A stretch of DNA of 64,000 nt from Primorskyibacter flagellatus (GCF_014638275.1 NZ_BMFJ01000001.1:1910338-1974337); one strand, 5' to 3'. Shown: positions 7,792-18,661, counted from the first letter of the stretch. A program made the numbers and translations. The notes: generated by a model not told the origin, from the letters alone.

Positions 7792-9237
7792 ATGACAAAA
7801 TTTACCGATCTGAACCTGGACCCGAAGGTCCTGAAAGCCATTTCCGAGGCCGGCTACGAATCGCCCACGCCGATCCAGGCCGGGGCGATCCCCCCCGCGC
7901 TGGAGGGCCGCGACGTCCTGGGCATCGCCCAGACCGGCACCGGCAAGACGGCGAGTTTCACGCTGCCGATGATCACGCTGCTGGCCAAGGGCCGGGCGCG
8001 GGCACGGATGCCACGGAGCCTCGTGCTCTGCCCGACGCGGGAACTGGCGGCACAAGTTGCCGAGAACTTCGACACTTACACGAAGCACTTGAAGCTTACC
8101 AAAGCGTTGCTGATTGGTGGGGTGTCGTTCAAGGAACAGGACCAACTCATCGACCGTGGGGTCGACGTCCTGATCGCGACGCCGGGTCGCCTGCTTGACC
8201 ATTTCGAACGGGGCAAGCTTCTGCTGACCGGCGTGCAGATCATGGTGGTGGACGAAGCCGACCGCATGCTGGACATGGGCTTTATCCCTGATATCGAACG
8301 CATTTTCTCTCTCACCCCGTTTACGCGCCAGACGCTGTTCTTTTCGGCCACCATGGCGCCGGAGATCGAGCGGATTACCAATACCTTCCTTTCCGCCCCT
8401 GCCCGCATCGAAGTGGCACGGCAGGCGACGACCTCCGAGACGATCGAGCAGGGCGTGGTCATGTTCAAGGGCTCCCGCAAGGATCGCGAGGGGACGGAGA
8501 AGCGTAAACTGCTGCGCGATCTGATCGAGGCAGAGGGCGCCGACTGCCGCAACGCGATCATCTTCTGCAACCGCAAGACCGATGTGGACGTGACCGCGAC
8601 CTCGCTGAAGAAATACGGCTATGACGCCGCGCCGATCCATGGGGATCTTGACCAGTCGCAACGGATGAAGACGCTCGAGGGCTTTCGTGACGGCACACTG
8701 CGTTTCCTCGTCGCGTCAGACGTGGCGGCGCGCGGGCTCGATATTCCGAACGTGAGCCACGTGTTCAACTTCGACGTGCCATCCCATGCCGAGGACTATG
8801 TGCACCGGATCGGCCGCACCGGGCGGGCCGGACGCAAGGGCAAGACGATCATGATCTGCGTGCCCCGCGACGAGAAGAACCTCGCCGATATCGAGGCGCT
8901 GGTCGAAAAGGCGATCCCCCGGATGGATCTGCCTGACGGTTACGGCGCTTCTCCGGAAGCCGCTGAAACAGCGGAGGAAAAGCCGGCGCGTTCCCGTAGC
9001 CGGTCGCGGAGCCGGTCGCGCGGGGAGGAACGGAAGACGGAAGAGACCGTCGCCGAACCCGAAGTCGCAGCAGAATCCCCGGTGGAAGAGGAACGCCCCG
9101 CACGCCGGGAGCGGAATCAGGACCGTGAGCGGGACAACCGCCGCCGCGATCGCAAAGACGACAACAAGGTCGTGGGCATGGGCGATCACATGCCCAGCTT
9201 CATCGCGCTGAGCTTCGAGGAACGCCGCGCGGGCTGA
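7792..9237 (+). CDS. DEAD-box ATP-dependent RNA helicase (RhlE-like)
   Basis: 481 residues. Motifs: Q motif GYESPTPIQ (21-29), motif I AQTGTGKT (46-53), Ia PTREL (81-85), DEAD (154-157), SAT (185-187) and the motif VI region HRIGRTGR in the second RecA domain. After the helicase core comes a charged low-complexity tail with an Arg-Ser run (DNA about 8990-9025) and many Glu/Arg/Asp residues, as in RhlE/CsdA-type helicases. It unwinds RNA during ribosome assembly and mRNA turnover. It has its own promoter and terminator, so it is probably monocistronic. It converges with the RNase J gene, another RNA-turnover enzyme. Confidence 0.9.
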   Translation: MTKFTDLNLDPKVLKAISEAGYESPTPIQAGAIPPALEGRDVLGIAQTGTGKTASFTLPMITLLAKGRARARMPRSLVLCPTRELAAQVAENFDTYTKHLKLTKALLIGGVSFKEQDQLIDRGVDVLIATPGRLLDHFERGKLLLTGVQIMVVDEADRMLDMGFIPDIERIFSLTPFTRQTLFFSATMAPEIERITNTFLSAPARIEVARQATTSETIEQGVVMFKGSRKDREGTEKRKLLRDLIEAEGADCRNAIIFCNRKTDVDVTATSLKKYGYDAAPIHGDLDQSQRMKTLEGFRDGTLRFLVASDVAARGLDIPNVSHVFNFDVPSHAEDYVHRIGRTGRAGRKGKTIMICVPRDEKNLADIEALVEKAIPRMDLPDGYGASPEAAETAEEKPARSRSRSRSRSRGEERKTEETVAEPEVAAESPVEEERPARRERNQDRERDNRRRDRKDDNKVVGMGDHMPSFIALSFEERRAG

Positions 9238-9260
9238 AACGCGTCAGTTAAGGATGATAA

Positions 9261-9290
9261 CGCCCCGGAGTCCGGGGCGTTTTTCTTTTG
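9261..9290 (+). terminator. Rho-independent terminator of DEAD-box helicase
   Basis: Perfect 8-bp stem cgccccgg (9261-9268) / ccggggcg (9272-9279) with a 3-base loop, followed by the T-rich tract ttttt-c-tttt. It lies 24 bases after the helicase stop. Confidence 0.9.
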
Positions 9291-9324
9291 GCAGGACTGG
9301 TGATCGAGAAATAAATCTTGGGGT

Positions 9325-10995
9325 TCAGGTCAGCCGGCTGACCACCACCGTGACCTCGGGCTTCTTGCCGATCTCGTCCTGCGCAGACTGACGGACGACA
9401 CGGCGCAGGGCCTCTTCGATCTTCTCGTCGTCAGACAGCGTCTTCTGTCCCGCGCGGTTCAGGAACTGGCTCAGGTCTTCCTCCAGCACCTCCTGGAGCG
9501 CGGCACGGGAGCGTCCGACCTCGGGCAGGCCCATGATGTCGCACCACGGGTCTCCGAGCGGTTCGTCCTCTTCGTCCAGCACGACGGTCACGGTGACATG
9601 GCCGTTCAGGGCCATCCGGATGCGGTCGCGGACGATGCCGTCCAACGCACCGATCTGCACCGATCCGTCGAGGTAAGTCCTTCCGGTTTCGACATATTCC
9701 ACGACTTCCGGCGCATTGCCCGACAGCGAAACCATGGTTCCGTTGACTGCCAGCACGCCCCTGCGCCGCTTTTCTTCGGCCAGCTTGGTGTGCTCACGCA
9801 GGTGGCGGTGTTCGCCGTGCATCGGAACGACGATCTGCGGGTTCACGATGTCATGCATCCGCTCGAGGTCCGGGCGGTTGGCGTGACCCGAAACGTGGTA
9901 GAGGCCATCGTTGTCGTCCACCACGTCCACGCCCATCTCGGAGAAGGAGTTGATGATGTGGATCACGCCCTTCTCGTTGCCCGGGATCGTCTTGGAGGAG
10001 AAGAGGAAGGTGTCCCCCTCCTTCATCGACAGCCCCATATGCTTGCCCCGCGCCAATTGGGCGGAGGCCGCGCGGCGTTCGCCCTGGCTGCCGGTCACGA
10101 TCAGCATGAGGTTTTCACGCGGAATGTCCTTGGCGTCCTCGGGCGGGACGACGGGCGGGAAACTGGAGAGCACGCCGGTCTTGATCGACGCCTCGATCAT
10201 CCGACGCATGGCCCGACCAAGCAGGACGATGGAGCGCCCCGCCGCCTCGCCCGCATCGGCGAGGGTCTTCACGCGTGCGACGTTCGACGCAAAGGTCGTA
10301 GCCACGAACATGCCGGAGGACTGGTTTACCAGGCGCGTGATCTCGGGCCCGACGACGGCCTCGGACCGGCCGGGGTGTTTCGAGAAGACGTTGGTGGAAT
10401 CGCAGACCAGCGCGCGCACACCGGGGGCGGCGACCTCGCGCCAGAGGTCTTCGTCAAACGCCTCGCCGACCAGCGGGGTGGCGTCGAGCTTGAAGTCGCC
10501 GGTGTGGATCACCCGGCCTTCGGGGCTGTCGATGACCAGTGCGGAACTTTCCGGAATCGAATGGGAAATCGGCAGAAAGCCTACGCGGAACGGTCCGGCC
10601 ATGACCTGTTCGGTCCAGGGCGAGACGACCGTGACCGCGCTGTCTCCGACCCCGTATTCCGCCAGCTTGCCGCGTGCGATATTGGCGGTGAACGCGCGGG
10701 CATAGACCTTGGGCATCCCGAGCCGTTCGTAGAGGTGACCGATCGCGCCGACGTGGTCCTCGTGGGCGTGAGTGATGAAGACCGCTTCCAGCTGTTCTTT
10801 CCGCTCCTCCAGCCAGGAGATGTCGGCGAAGATCAGGTCGACGCCGGGCGTCGTGTCCATGTCCGGAAAGGCGACACCGATGTCGACGAGGATCAGCCTC
10901 TCCTCCCCTGGCTTCCCATATCCGTAGACATAGGCGTTCATGCCGATTTCCCCGGCACCGCCGAGGGGGAGATAGATCAGCCGGTCTGTGGTCAT
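9325..10995 (-). CDS. rnj: Ribonuclease J
   Basis: 556-residue metallo-beta-lactamase/beta-CASP nuclease for rRNA maturation and mRNA decay. The zinc motif HAHEDH is at residues 76-81 (HxHxDH). Further hallmarks are SHSIPES and HTGDFK in the lactamase part and the beta-CASP HVSGHA...PMHGE region. Family length is about 550-560, so the gene is complete. Its start overlaps the coaX stop by 4 bases, so translation is probably coupled. It is the last gene of the nuo-birA-coaX unit, an arrangement I regard as conserved in Rhodobacterales. Confidence 0.92.
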   Translation of the reverse strand: MTTDRLIYLPLGGAGEIGMNAYVYGYGKPGEERLILVDIGVAFPDMDTTPGVDLIFADISWLEERKEQLEAVFITHAHEDHVGAIGHLYERLGMPKVYARAFTANIARGKLAEYGVGDSAVTVVSPWTEQVMAGPFRVGFLPISHSIPESSALVIDSPEGRVIHTGDFKLDATPLVGEAFDEDLWREVAAPGVRALVCDSTNVFSKHPGRSEAVVGPEITRLVNQSSGMFVATTFASNVARVKTLADAGEAAGRSIVLLGRAMRRMIEASIKTGVLSSFPPVVPPEDAKDIPRENLMLIVTGSQGERRAASAQLARGKHMGLSMKEGDTFLFSSKTIPGNEKGVIHIINSFSEMGVDVVDDNDGLYHVSGHANRPDLERMHDIVNPQIVVPMHGEHRHLREHTKLAEEKRRRGVLAVNGTMVSLSGNAPEVVEYVETGRTYLDGSVQIGALDGIVRDRIRMALNGHVTVTVVLDEEDEPLGDPWCDIMGLPEVGRSRAALQEVLEEDLSQFLNRAGQKTLSDDEKIEEALRRVVRQSAQDEIGKKPEVTVVVSRLT

Positions 10996-11771
10996 ACGTT
11001 GCCCTGCTCTCGGTTGTAATCGTAAATGATCCTGAGCCCGTGGATTGTCAGGAATTCATCAAATTCATCGTAGAGCGTATCGCCCTGCGCGAAGAGCGGT
11101 GCAAGGCCTCCGGTCGAAATAACCTTCATCGGGCGGTCATATTCGCCTTTGATCCGCGCGGTGATTTCCCGGACCAGCCCGACATAGCCCCAGAAGACCC
11201 CGGCCTGCATGCAGGCGACGGTGTTGGTGCCGATGACCTTCTGCGGCTTGGTCACGTCGACATGGGGCAGTGCGGCGGCGGCCTCGTGCAGGGCCTGGAG
11301 CGACAGGTTCACGCCGGGCGCGATGACCCCGCCGACATAGGCGCCGTCATCGGCCACCACGTCGAAGGTGGTGGCGGTGCCGAAGTCGACCACGATCAGG
11401 TTACCGCCGTAGCGGTCGAAGCCGCCGACTGCGTTGACCAGCCGGTCGGGGCCGACAACGGTGCCTTCGTCCACGCGAGGGGCGCGGGGCAGCAGGCATT
11501 CGGGCTTGCCGACAACCAGCGGGCGGCAGTTGAAATACCGGTCGGCCAGGACGCGCAGGTTGAAGACGACGCGCGGCACGGTGGTGGAGATGATGACCGC
11601 GTCGATGTCCAGCGGGATCCGGTGGTGCTCGAGCAGGGTGGAGAGCCAGACATAGTACTGGTCCGCGGTGCGCTGATGTTCGGTTGAGGTCCGCAGGGTG
11701 CAGAGGAACTTCTCTCCGTCATGGATGGAGAAGACGGTGTTGGTATTGCCGCAGTCGATGGCGAGGAGCAT
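10992..11771 (-). CDS. coaX: Type III pantothenate kinase
   Basis: 259-residue ASKHA-fold kinase catalysing the first step of coenzyme A synthesis (pantothenate to 4'-phosphopantothenate). Motifs: N-terminal phosphate loop AIDCGNTNT (4-12), central VGPDRL..A and DFGTATTFDVV. Length matches CoaX (about 255-260). It lies 18 bases after birA and overlaps rnj by 4 bases, within one minus-strand unit. Confidence 0.93.
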   Translation of the reverse strand: MLLAIDCGNTNTVFSIHDGEKFLCTLRTSTEHQRTADQYYVWLSTLLEHHRIPLDIDAVIISTTVPRVVFNLRVLADRYFNCRPLVVGKPECLLPRAPRVDEGTVVGPDRLVNAVGGFDRYGGNLIVVDFGTATTFDVVADDGAYVGGVIAPGVNLSLQALHEAAAALPHVDVTKPQKVIGTNTVACMQAGVFWGYVGLVREITARIKGEYDRPMKVISTGGLAPLFAQGDTLYDEFDEFLTIHGLRIIYDYNREQGNV

Positions 11772-11789
11772 GTTGGCCTCCCTCAGGGG

Positions 11790-12554
11790 TCAGGTCTGGA
11801 AATAGATGTCGGCGGCGGCGATGGCCTGCCGGCCCTTGTCGGTGGTCAGGATCAACTGGCCGGTGTCGTCGAGCGTGTCGAAGGTGCCTGTCGTCTCGCT
11901 CGTCCCGGTGCGGGCGGTGATCGTCTGGCCAAGGTGCGCGGCGCGGTTCAGCCATTCGGTCCGGATCGGGGCGAAGCCGTAGGTGGTCAGTTGGGTTTCA
12001 TATCGCGCGAAGGCGGGGGCGAGCAGGTCGAGGAAATCTTCGGGCGCCGGGCTGGCCCCGGCTTCGGTCAGGGCGACGGGGCGGAGGGCGCGCTCCTCTA
12101 CTTCTCCGGGTGCGGGGGCGCTGGCGAGGTTCACGCCAATGCCGATGGAGGCGCCGGCCACCCTGCCCCCTATCTGGAGCGTTTCCAGCAGGATACCGGC
12201 CAGCTTGCCGCCGTTCAGCAGCACGTCGTTCGGCCACTTGAGGCTCAGCCCCTCCGTCCGGCCCGTGGCGGCCACCACCGCGTCATAGAGCGCGAGCGCA
12301 GTGGTGAAGCTGCGCAGGGCGATCCGGTCAGGGGTGTCGTCGGTCGGCAGGACCAGCGTCGCGGCGAAATTGCCCGGCGGCATGGACCACGCCCGGCCAC
12401 GGCGGCCCCGCGCGGCGGTCTGGTGCAGGGCGAGGATCCAGAGCGGACGGGTGACACCCCCGGCGAAGCGGCGCTGCGCCTCGCTCAGGGTGCTGTCGGT
12501 TTCCGCCAGGATGATCTTGTCATGACCGGCGGGCCAGGACGGACCCGCGTCCAT
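11790..12554 (-). CDS. birA: Biotin--[acetyl-CoA-carboxylase] ligase, monofunctional
   Basis: 254 residues. It attaches biotin to carboxylase subunits; the methylcrotonyl-CoA carboxylase alpha subunit at 36679-38616 is one probable client. The active-site loop ARGRRGRAW is at residues 48-56 and the lysine motif LKWPNDVLLNGGKLAGIL follows. The enzyme begins directly with the catalytic domain and has no DNA-binding HTH, so it is not a repressor. It starts 3 bases after nuoN. A birA gene after nuoN (nqo14) is known from Paracoccus and Rhodobacter. Confidence 0.9.
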   Translation of the reverse strand: MDAGPSWPAGHDKIILAETDSTLSEAQRRFAGGVTRPLWILALHQTAARGRRGRAWSMPPGNFAATLVLPTDDTPDRIALRSFTTALALYDAVVAATGRTEGLSLKWPNDVLLNGGKLAGILLETLQIGGRVAGASIGIGVNLASAPAPGEVEERALRPVALTEAGASPAPEDFLDLLAPAFARYETQLTTYGFAPIRTEWLNRAAHLGQTITARTGTSETTGTFDTLDDTGQLILTTDKGRQAIAAADIYFQT

Positions 12555-12557
12555 GGA

Positions 12558-13994
12558 TCAGTTCACCAAAGACGCCGCTGCCGCCTGCGCCATGCCGTCC
12601 ACGCCGAACAGGTTCACGATGCCCAGCACCATGACGGCGGCAGAGCCCATGAGCAGCGCCCAGAGCACCGGGGATTTGCCGGAGTCGACCTGCGCGCCCT
12701 CGGCCCCGAAGTACATGAAGAAGACGATGCGCAGGTAGTAATAGGCCCCGATGGCCGATGCGACGGCCGACAGCGCGACCAGCCAGACCAGCTCGGCGGC
12801 GACACCGGCCTGCCAGACGCCCAGTTTCGCGAAGAAGCCCAGCATCGGCGGCACCCCGGCGAGTGAGAAGAGCAGCACCAGCATCGCCAACGCGCGCGCC
12901 GGTTCGGCACGGGCGTAGAGGTTGAGCGAGGCGATGTCGGTCACCGGCTCTCCGTCTCGCTGCATCGAAAGGATGAAGGCGAAGGTGCCGACGTTCATCG
13001 TGACGTAGATGGCGAGGTAGGTCAGCATGGCCGACACGCCCTGTTCGGTGCCCGACGCGAGACCGATCAGCGCGTAGCCCATGTGCGCGATCGAGGAATA
13101 GGCCATCAGCCGCTTGATGTTGGTCTGGCCGATCGCCGCAATGGCGCCAAGGAACATCGACAGGACCGAGAGGAGCGCCACGATCTGCTGCCAGTCACCC
13201 GCGATGCCGCCGAATGCGTCGTACATCACGCGGGCAAACATCCCCATGGCCGCGACCTTGGGGGCGGTGGCGAAGAAGGCGGTGATCGGGGTCGGTGCGC
13301 CCTCATAGACGTCCGGGGTCCACATATGGAAGGGAACGGCCGAGACCTTGAACGCCAGGCCCGCGAGCATGAAGACGACGCCAAGCAGCAGGCCGAGCGG
13401 CGCCGGGCCCTCCCCGGAGGCCGCGATGATGCCGGAGAACAGCGTCGTGCCGGTGAAGCCGTAGACCAGCGACGCACCGTAGAGCAGCATGCCCGAGGAC
13501 AGCGCACCCAGGACGAAGTACTTCAGCCCGGCCTCGGTGGAGCGCACGGAGTCGCGGCGCAGGGAGGCGACGACGTAGAGCGCGAGCGACTGGAGTTCGA
13601 GCCCCATGTAAAGCGTCATCAGGTCCCCGGCAGAGACCATGACCATCATGCCGACCGCCGACAGGGCGACCAGAACCGGGTATTCGAAGCGCAGGATGCC
13701 GCGCCGCTCCATGTACTCCTGCCCCATGACCAGCACGGCGGCGGCGGAGACCAGCAGCGTGACCTTGGCGAAGCGGGCGAAGGCGTCATCGACGAACATG
13801 CCGCCGAAGGCCGGGGTGGTCCCCTCTCCGGTCGAGGCGATCCATAGGGCGAGCAGTGCCATGACCGCCGCGGTGACCCAGGTCAGCATCGGGGCCAGCT
13901 TGTCCTTGCCGGTATAGACCGCGCCGACCAGCGCCAGCATGGCAAAGACGGACAGCAGGATTTCCGGGAGGATGGTGTTCAGATCGGCCGACAT
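12558..13994 (-). CDS. nuoN: NADH-quinone oxidoreductase subunit N
   Basis: 478-residue antiporter-like membrane subunit of complex I, part of the proton-pumping arm. It has about 14 hydrophobic segments and the family core [20 protein letters not shown] with its conserved Lys. It starts 12 bases after nuoM and is followed 3 bases later by birA. Confidence 0.95.
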   Translation of the reverse strand: MSADLNTILPEILLSVFAMLALVGAVYTGKDKLAPMLTWVTAAVMALLALWIASTGEGTTPAFGGMFVDDAFARFAKVTLLVSAAAVLVMGQEYMERRGILRFEYPVLVALSAVGMMVMVSAGDLMTLYMGLELQSLALYVVASLRRDSVRSTEAGLKYFVLGALSSGMLLYGASLVYGFTGTTLFSGIIAASGEGPAPLGLLLGVVFMLAGLAFKVSAVPFHMWTPDVYEGAPTPITAFFATAPKVAAMGMFARVMYDAFGGIAGDWQQIVALLSVLSMFLGAIAAIGQTNIKRLMAYSSIAHMGYALIGLASGTEQGVSAMLTYLAIYVTMNVGTFAFILSMQRDGEPVTDIASLNLYARAEPARALAMLVLLFSLAGVPPMLGFFAKLGVWQAGVAAELVWLVALSAVASAIGAYYYLRIVFFMYFGAEGAQVDSGKSPVLWALLMGSAAVMVLGIVNLFGVDGMAQAAAASLVN

Positions 13995-14006
13995 CGGCGG
14001 TCCCCC

Positions 14007-15560
14007 TTAGTGCGACGCGGCGGCGACCTGCGGATCGCCCAGGCGGTCCGCGGCGGCCAGCGCCGTATTGTGATCGGCGATCAGCGCCTCGACAGAGGGG
14101 CCGGTCACGTCGGTAACGAGGCTCGGGTAGACGCCGAGCAGCAGGGTCATGACGACGAGCGGGGCGAAGATCCACTTCTCGCGCGCGGTCATGTCGGTGA
14201 TGGCCTTCAGGCTCTCCTTGATGAGATCGCCCATGACCACCCGCCGGTAGAGGTAGAGCGCATAGGCCGCCGACAGGATCACGCCCGAGGTCGCGACAAG
14301 CGCCACCCAGGTGTTGACCTGGAAGATGCCCATGAGCGTCAGGAATTCCCCGACAAACCCGGAGGTTCCCGGCAGGCCGACGTTCGCCATGGTGAAGAGC
14401 ATGAACAGCATCGCATAGGCGGGCATCCGGTTCACGAGGCCGCCGTAGGCGTCGATCTCGCGCGTGTGCATCCGGTCGTAGATCACCCCGACGCAGAGGA
14501 AGAGCGCGCCAGAGATGAACCCGTGGGAGATCATCTGGAAGATCGCCCCGTCCACGCCCTGCTGGTTCATCGCGAAGATCCCCATGGTCACGTAGCCCAT
14601 GTGGGCGACGGAGGAATAGGCGATCAGCTTCTTCATGTCCTCCTGCACCAGCGCGACGAGGGAGGTGTAGACGATGGCGATGGCCGACATCCACAGCACC
14701 AGCGGCGTCATCACGTCCGAGCCCACGGGGAACATCGGCAGAGAGAAACGCAGGAAGCCGTAGCCGCCCATCTTCAGCAGGATCGCCGCCAGCACCACGG
14801 ACCCGGCAGTCGGGGCCTGAACGTGCGCGTCCGGCAACCAGGTGTGCACCGGCCACATCGGCATCTTCACCGCGAAGGAGGCGAAGAAGGCGATGAACAT
14901 CAGCGTCTGCATCCCGCCGATGATCTGCACGCCGAGGATCGAGAAGGTCTCGGACGCGAAGTCATGCGCCATCAGGGTCGGGATGTCGGTGGTGCCCGCG
15001 TCGGCATACATGGCGACCATGGCCACCAGCATCAGGACGGAGCCGAGGAAGGTGTAGAGGAAGAACTTGAACGATGCGTAGATGCGGTTCGCGCCGCCCC
15101 AGATGCCGATGATGAGGAACATCGGGATCAGCCCGGCCTCGAAGAACAGGTAGAAGAGCACGAGGTCCAGCGCCATGAACACGCCGAGCATCAGCGTCTC
15201 GAGCAGCAGGAAGGCGATCATGTATTCCTTGACCCGCGTCTCCACGCCCCAGGACGCGGCGATGGTCAGCGGCATCATGAAGGTGGTCAGCAGCACGAAA
15301 AGGACAGAGACCCCGTCGACCCCCATCTTGTACTTCAGCCCCATGAGCCAGTCGCGTTCCTCGACGAACTGGAAGCCGGTGTTGCCGGAGTCGAAGCCCG
15401 TCAGGATGAACAGCGAGACGAGGAAGGTCAGCGTCGTCGCGATCAGCGCCACCCACTTTGCATTGCGCTGGCCTGCGGCGTCCTCCCCCCTCAGGAAGAT
15501 GGCGAGGATCAGGGCCGCAATCGCCGGAAGGAAGGTGACGATCGAGAGAAGGTTGCTCAT
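14007..15560 (-). CDS. nuoM: NADH-quinone oxidoreductase subunit M
   Basis: 517-residue antiporter-like proton-pumping subunit of complex I. The conserved core [20 protein letters not shown] with the following KMGGYG segment is present, and hydrophobic helices run throughout. Its ATG overlaps the nuoL stop by 1 base (TGATG). Confidence 0.95.
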   Translation of the reverse strand: MSNLLSIVTFLPAIAALILAIFLRGEDAAGQRNAKWVALIATTLTFLVSLFILTGFDSGNTGFQFVEERDWLMGLKYKMGVDGVSVLFVLLTTFMMPLTIAASWGVETRVKEYMIAFLLLETLMLGVFMALDLVLFYLFFEAGLIPMFLIIGIWGGANRIYASFKFFLYTFLGSVLMLVAMVAMYADAGTTDIPTLMAHDFASETFSILGVQIIGGMQTLMFIAFFASFAVKMPMWPVHTWLPDAHVQAPTAGSVVLAAILLKMGGYGFLRFSLPMFPVGSDVMTPLVLWMSAIAIVYTSLVALVQEDMKKLIAYSSVAHMGYVTMGIFAMNQQGVDGAIFQMISHGFISGALFLCVGVIYDRMHTREIDAYGGLVNRMPAYAMLFMLFTMANVGLPGTSGFVGEFLTLMGIFQVNTWVALVATSGVILSAAYALYLYRRVVMGDLIKESLKAITDMTAREKWIFAPLVVMTLLLGVYPSLVTDVTGPSVEALIADHNTALAAADRLGDPQVAAASH

Positions 15561-17743
15561 TATTCCGCCCCTCCGGTCATCGTCATCCAGGTGACGAGCA
15601 CCGCGATGCCGATCACCATGGCAAATGCGTAGGTGAAGATGTAGCCGGACTGGGCCTTGCCCGCGAGCCGGGTGAAGAAGGGGATGATCCCCATGGCCAG
15701 CCCGTTGATGCCGCCGTCGATGGTGCCCTGATCGCCGCGTTTCCAGAGGTTGCGGCCGATCCAGAAGGCCGGGCGGACGAAGATGAAATCGTAGATCTCG
15801 TCAAAGTACCACTTGTTCAGGAGGAACAGGTACAACGGCCGGTTCGCCTCGGCCACGCGGGCGGGCATGGCGGGGTTGAGGATGTAGAACCAGAGCGCGG
15901 TGACGAAACCGATCAGCATCGCGACGAAGGGGGACACCTTGACCCAGGTCGGGGCATGGTGTGCCTCGTCCATCACGTGGTTTTCCGGGGCCATGAAGAT
16001 CGCGCCCTGCGGGGCCATCCCGGTATGCGCGTCGCCGTGTGCCGTGGCCGTGCCATGAAAGGCCGCTGCGCCGGCATCGCTGCCGTGGCTGCCGTCGGTC
16101 ACGGTATCCTCCATCAGCGCTTCGACCGCGCCGTGTCCATCGCCTTCGGCCGCCGCTTCGGTTGCCGCGACGACGCCTTCGCCGTGGTCGCCGTCCGCCG
16201 CCTCGTGGTGCGCCGGGATGCCGAAGAAGGCATTGACGCGGTTGTGGTCTCCGAAGAATGACCCGTACCAGATCATTCCGGCAAACACCGCTCCAAGTGC
16301 CAGCACGCCAAGCGGGATCAGCATGACGGGCGGGCTTTCATGGGCGTGGTCGTGGGTGTGCTTGTCGCCTCGCGCCTCCCCGTAGAAGGTCAGGAAGATC
16401 AGCCGCCAGGAGTAGAAGGAGGTGAACAGCGCCGCGATTACCAGCATCCAGAAGCCGTAGCCGCCCATGGTGCCGGCCCATGCGGATTCGATGATCGCGT
16501 CCTTGGACAGGAACCCGGCAAAGCCGATATGGGTCAGCGGGATGCCGACGCCGGTGATGGCCAGCGTGCCGATCATCATGGCCCAGAAGGTCATGGGGAT
16601 CTTCTTCCGAAGGCCGCCGTAGTTCCGCATATCCTGTTCGTGGTGCATGGCGTGGATCACCGACCCGGCGCCGAGGAACAGCATCGCCTTGAAGAAGGCG
16701 TGCGTGAACAGGTGGAACATGGCCGCCGAATAGACCCCGACCCCGGCGGCGACGAACATGTAGCCAAGCTGGGAACAGGTGGAATAGGCGATCACGCGCT
16801 TGATGTCGTTCTGGACGAGACCGACGGTCGCCGCGAAGAAGGCGGTGGAGGCACCGATGAAGACGATGATGGACTTCGCATCCGGCGCATATTCGACCAG
16901 CGGGGACATGCGGCAGATCATGAAGACCCCCGCCGTCACCATGGTCGCCGCGTGGATCAGCGCCGACACAGGGGTCGGGCCTTCCATCGCGTCCGGAAGC
17001 CAGGTGTGCAGCAGCAGTTGCGCCGACTTGCCCATGGCCCCTATGAAAAGCAGCAGCACCAGGATCTCGGTCGCGTCGAAGGACCACGACAGGAACTGCA
17101 GGTTCATGCCCGCCAGCCGCGACGCATCTGCGAAGATGTCGTCCAGAATGATGCTGTCGGTCATGTAGTAGAGCCCGAAGATGCCGAGCGCGAAGCCGAA
17201 GTCGCCGACCCGGTTGACCACGAAGGCCTTCATGGCGGCGGCGTTGGCCGAGGGCTTGCGGTAGTAGAAGCCGATCAGCAGGTAGGAGGCGACGCCCACC
17301 CCTTCCCAGCCGAAGAACATCTGGACGAGGTTGTCCGAGGTCACCAGCATCAGCATGGCGAAAGTGAAGAACGACAGGTAGGCGAAGAAGCGGGCGCGGT
17401 AGCTCTCCTCTCCCTCCTTGAAGTTGTCGTCATGGGCCATGTAGCCGAAGCTGTAGAGGTGGACGAGCGCGGAGACCGTCGTGACCACGATCAGCATGGT
17501 CGAGGTCAGCCGGTCCAGCCGGATCCCCCAGGAGGTCGAGAGCGACCCGGATTCGATCCAGCGCAGCAGTTCGATGTGCTGTACGGTGTCCGGGGTGGTG
17601 AGGAATGTCACCCAGCTCAGGAAGCAGGACAGGAACAGCAGCCCGGTCGTGACCCACTGTGCCCCGCGGATTGAGATGAGACGCCAGCCGAAGCCCGCGA
17701 TGATCGCGCCGAGCAGAGGTCCGAAGAGAATGATCTGGAGCAT
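15560..17743 (-). CDS. nuoL: NADH-quinone oxidoreductase subunit L with His-rich insertion
   Basis: 727-residue distal proton-pumping subunit with the long lateral helix. The core motif [20 protein letters not shown] is present. Between the antiporter core and the C-terminal membrane part lies an insertion of about 85 residues (residues about 498-585, DNA about 15990-16250) rich in His, Asp, Glu, Ala and Gly. This makes the protein longer than the roughly 610-residue E. coli NuoL. Longer NuoL proteins are known in Rhodobacterales. The gene starts 4 bases after the preceding small gene. Confidence 0.95.
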   Translation of the reverse strand: MLQIILFGPLLGAIIAGFGWRLISIRGAQWVTTGLLFLSCFLSWVTFLTTPDTVQHIELLRWIESGSLSTSWGIRLDRLTSTMLIVVTTVSALVHLYSFGYMAHDDNFKEGEESYRARFFAYLSFFTFAMLMLVTSDNLVQMFFGWEGVGVASYLLIGFYYRKPSANAAAMKAFVVNRVGDFGFALGIFGLYYMTDSIILDDIFADASRLAGMNLQFLSWSFDATEILVLLLFIGAMGKSAQLLLHTWLPDAMEGPTPVSALIHAATMVTAGVFMICRMSPLVEYAPDAKSIIVFIGASTAFFAATVGLVQNDIKRVIAYSTCSQLGYMFVAAGVGVYSAAMFHLFTHAFFKAMLFLGAGSVIHAMHHEQDMRNYGGLRKKIPMTFWAMMIGTLAITGVGIPLTHIGFAGFLSKDAIIESAWAGTMGGYGFWMLVIAALFTSFYSWRLIFLTFYGEARGDKHTHDHAHESPPVMLIPLGVLALGAVFAGMIWYGSFFGDHNRVNAFFGIPAHHEAADGDHGEGVVAATEAAAEGDGHGAVEALMEDTVTDGSHGSDAGAAAFHGTATAHGDAHTGMAPQGAIFMAPENHVMDEAHHAPTWVKVSPFVAMLIGFVTALWFYILNPAMPARVAEANRPLYLFLLNKWYFDEIYDFIFVRPAFWIGRNLWKRGDQGTIDGGINGLAMGIIPFFTRLAGKAQSGYIFTYAFAMVIGIAVLVTWMTMTGGAE

Positions 17744-17747
17744 CGGT

Positions 17748-18353
17748 TCAGCCTTTCTTCACGGGTCGGCCCGTTGCATTGGTCTTGGCTCTTTCCGCGC
17801 CGGCGCTGTCAGGGTGGAACAGCGCGCAGCCGCAGAAGGGGTTGTAGCGGTTGCGTGACTTCATCTGCGCAATCCGTCCCGCGACATCCGTCGTCGTCTC
17901 GTAGCCATGGGAGGCCGCACGGGACTGCAGGCGGGGCACGGTGTCGGTCTTGCGCAGCTGCAGTTTGCCGCGCGGCGCATAGAGGTCCTTGATCTCGCGG
18001 TTGTTCGATCCGCCGAAGCTGACCGGCGGATTGCCCTCCGGCGCCTCGATCATCAGGGTTTCCGTCGTGTTGCAGTCGACGACCATCAGGGTCTGGTAGA
18101 TGCCGCAGGCCTGGTAGACCGTGACGACCTGGCCGAGCAGCCCGTTGCCGATGGCCTGCGCACGCGACGCGGAAATCGTCTGGCCGGGAAATTCGTCCGC
18201 ATCGGTAAAGCTGCAGTCGGCCGCGACCCGGATAGGGCCGTCCCGCCACTTCGGGTCGTACAGCGGGGCATCGCAGGCCTGCGCGGGCGCGGCCAATGCC
18301 GCCGCGGCCAGCATGGGGGCCATCAGGGGCGCATATGTCTGCGCGTGCCGCAT
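17748..18353 (-). CDS. Exported Cys-rich hypothetical protein between nuoK and nuoL
   Basis: 201 residues from the ATG at 18353, 2 bases after the nuoK stop; the open frame extends antisense-like through nuoK but that part is not gene-like. Residues 1-26 are a signal peptide ending ALAAPAQA. The mature part has several cysteines (including Cys27, Cys47 and a CGC near the C-terminus), suggesting disulfides in the periplasm. No known domain recognised. Position and spacing indicate co-transcription with nuo. Confidence 0.65.
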   Translation of the reverse strand: MRHAQTYAPLMAPMLAAAALAAPAQACDAPLYDPKWRDGPIRVAADCSFTDADEFPGQTISASRAQAIGNGLLGQVVTVYQACGIYQTLMVVDCNTTETLMIEAPEGNPPVSFGGSNNREIKDLYAPRGKLQLRKTDTVPRLQSRAASHGYETTTDVAGRIAQMKSRNRYNPFCGCALFHPDSAGAERAKTNATGRPVKKG

Positions 18354-18355
18354 CC

Positions 18356-18661
18356 TCAGCCCTTCATCACGTTGACGTCTTCGACCGCGATGGTGCCGCG
18401 GTTGCGGAAGAAGCAGACGAGGATGGCGAGACCGATCGCAGCCTCCGCGGCGGCGACGGTCAGCACGAAGAGGGTGAAGACCTGTCCCGCCAGATCCCCG
18501 AGGAAAGAGGAGAAAGCGACCAGGTTGATGTTCACCGCGAGAAGCATCAGCTCGATGCTCATCAGCAGGATGATGATGTTCTTCCGGTTCAGGAAAAGCC
18601 CGAAGATGCCGATGACGAAAAGCGTCGCCGCCACCGTCAGATAGTGTTCGATCCCGATCAT
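18356..18661 (-). CDS. nuoK: NADH-quinone oxidoreductase subunit K
   Basis: 101-residue membrane subunit with three helices. The two membrane glutamates of the proton path are Glu37 (SIELML) and Glu73 (AAEAAIG), matching E. coli Glu36 and Glu72. The start ATG at 18661 gives the standard length; the frame is open further upstream but not family-like. A 91-base gap separates it from the preceding small gene. Confidence 0.95.
   Translation of the reverse strand: MIGIEHYLTVAATLFVIGIFGLFLNRKNIIILLMSIELMLLAVNINLVAFSSFLGDLAGQVFTLFVLTVAAAEAAIGLAILVCFFRNRGTIAVEDVNVMKG

Noticed and set aside
8989..9030. Arg-Ser repeat tract in the helicase as an unusual new domain
   Set aside because: Charged, Arg-rich low-complexity tails are usual in RhlE/CsdA-type DEAD-box helicases.
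14010..15632. 540-residue plus-strand open frame rich in His, Asp and Arg
   Set aside because: Antisense to nuoM; the composition reflects reversed hydrophobic codons.
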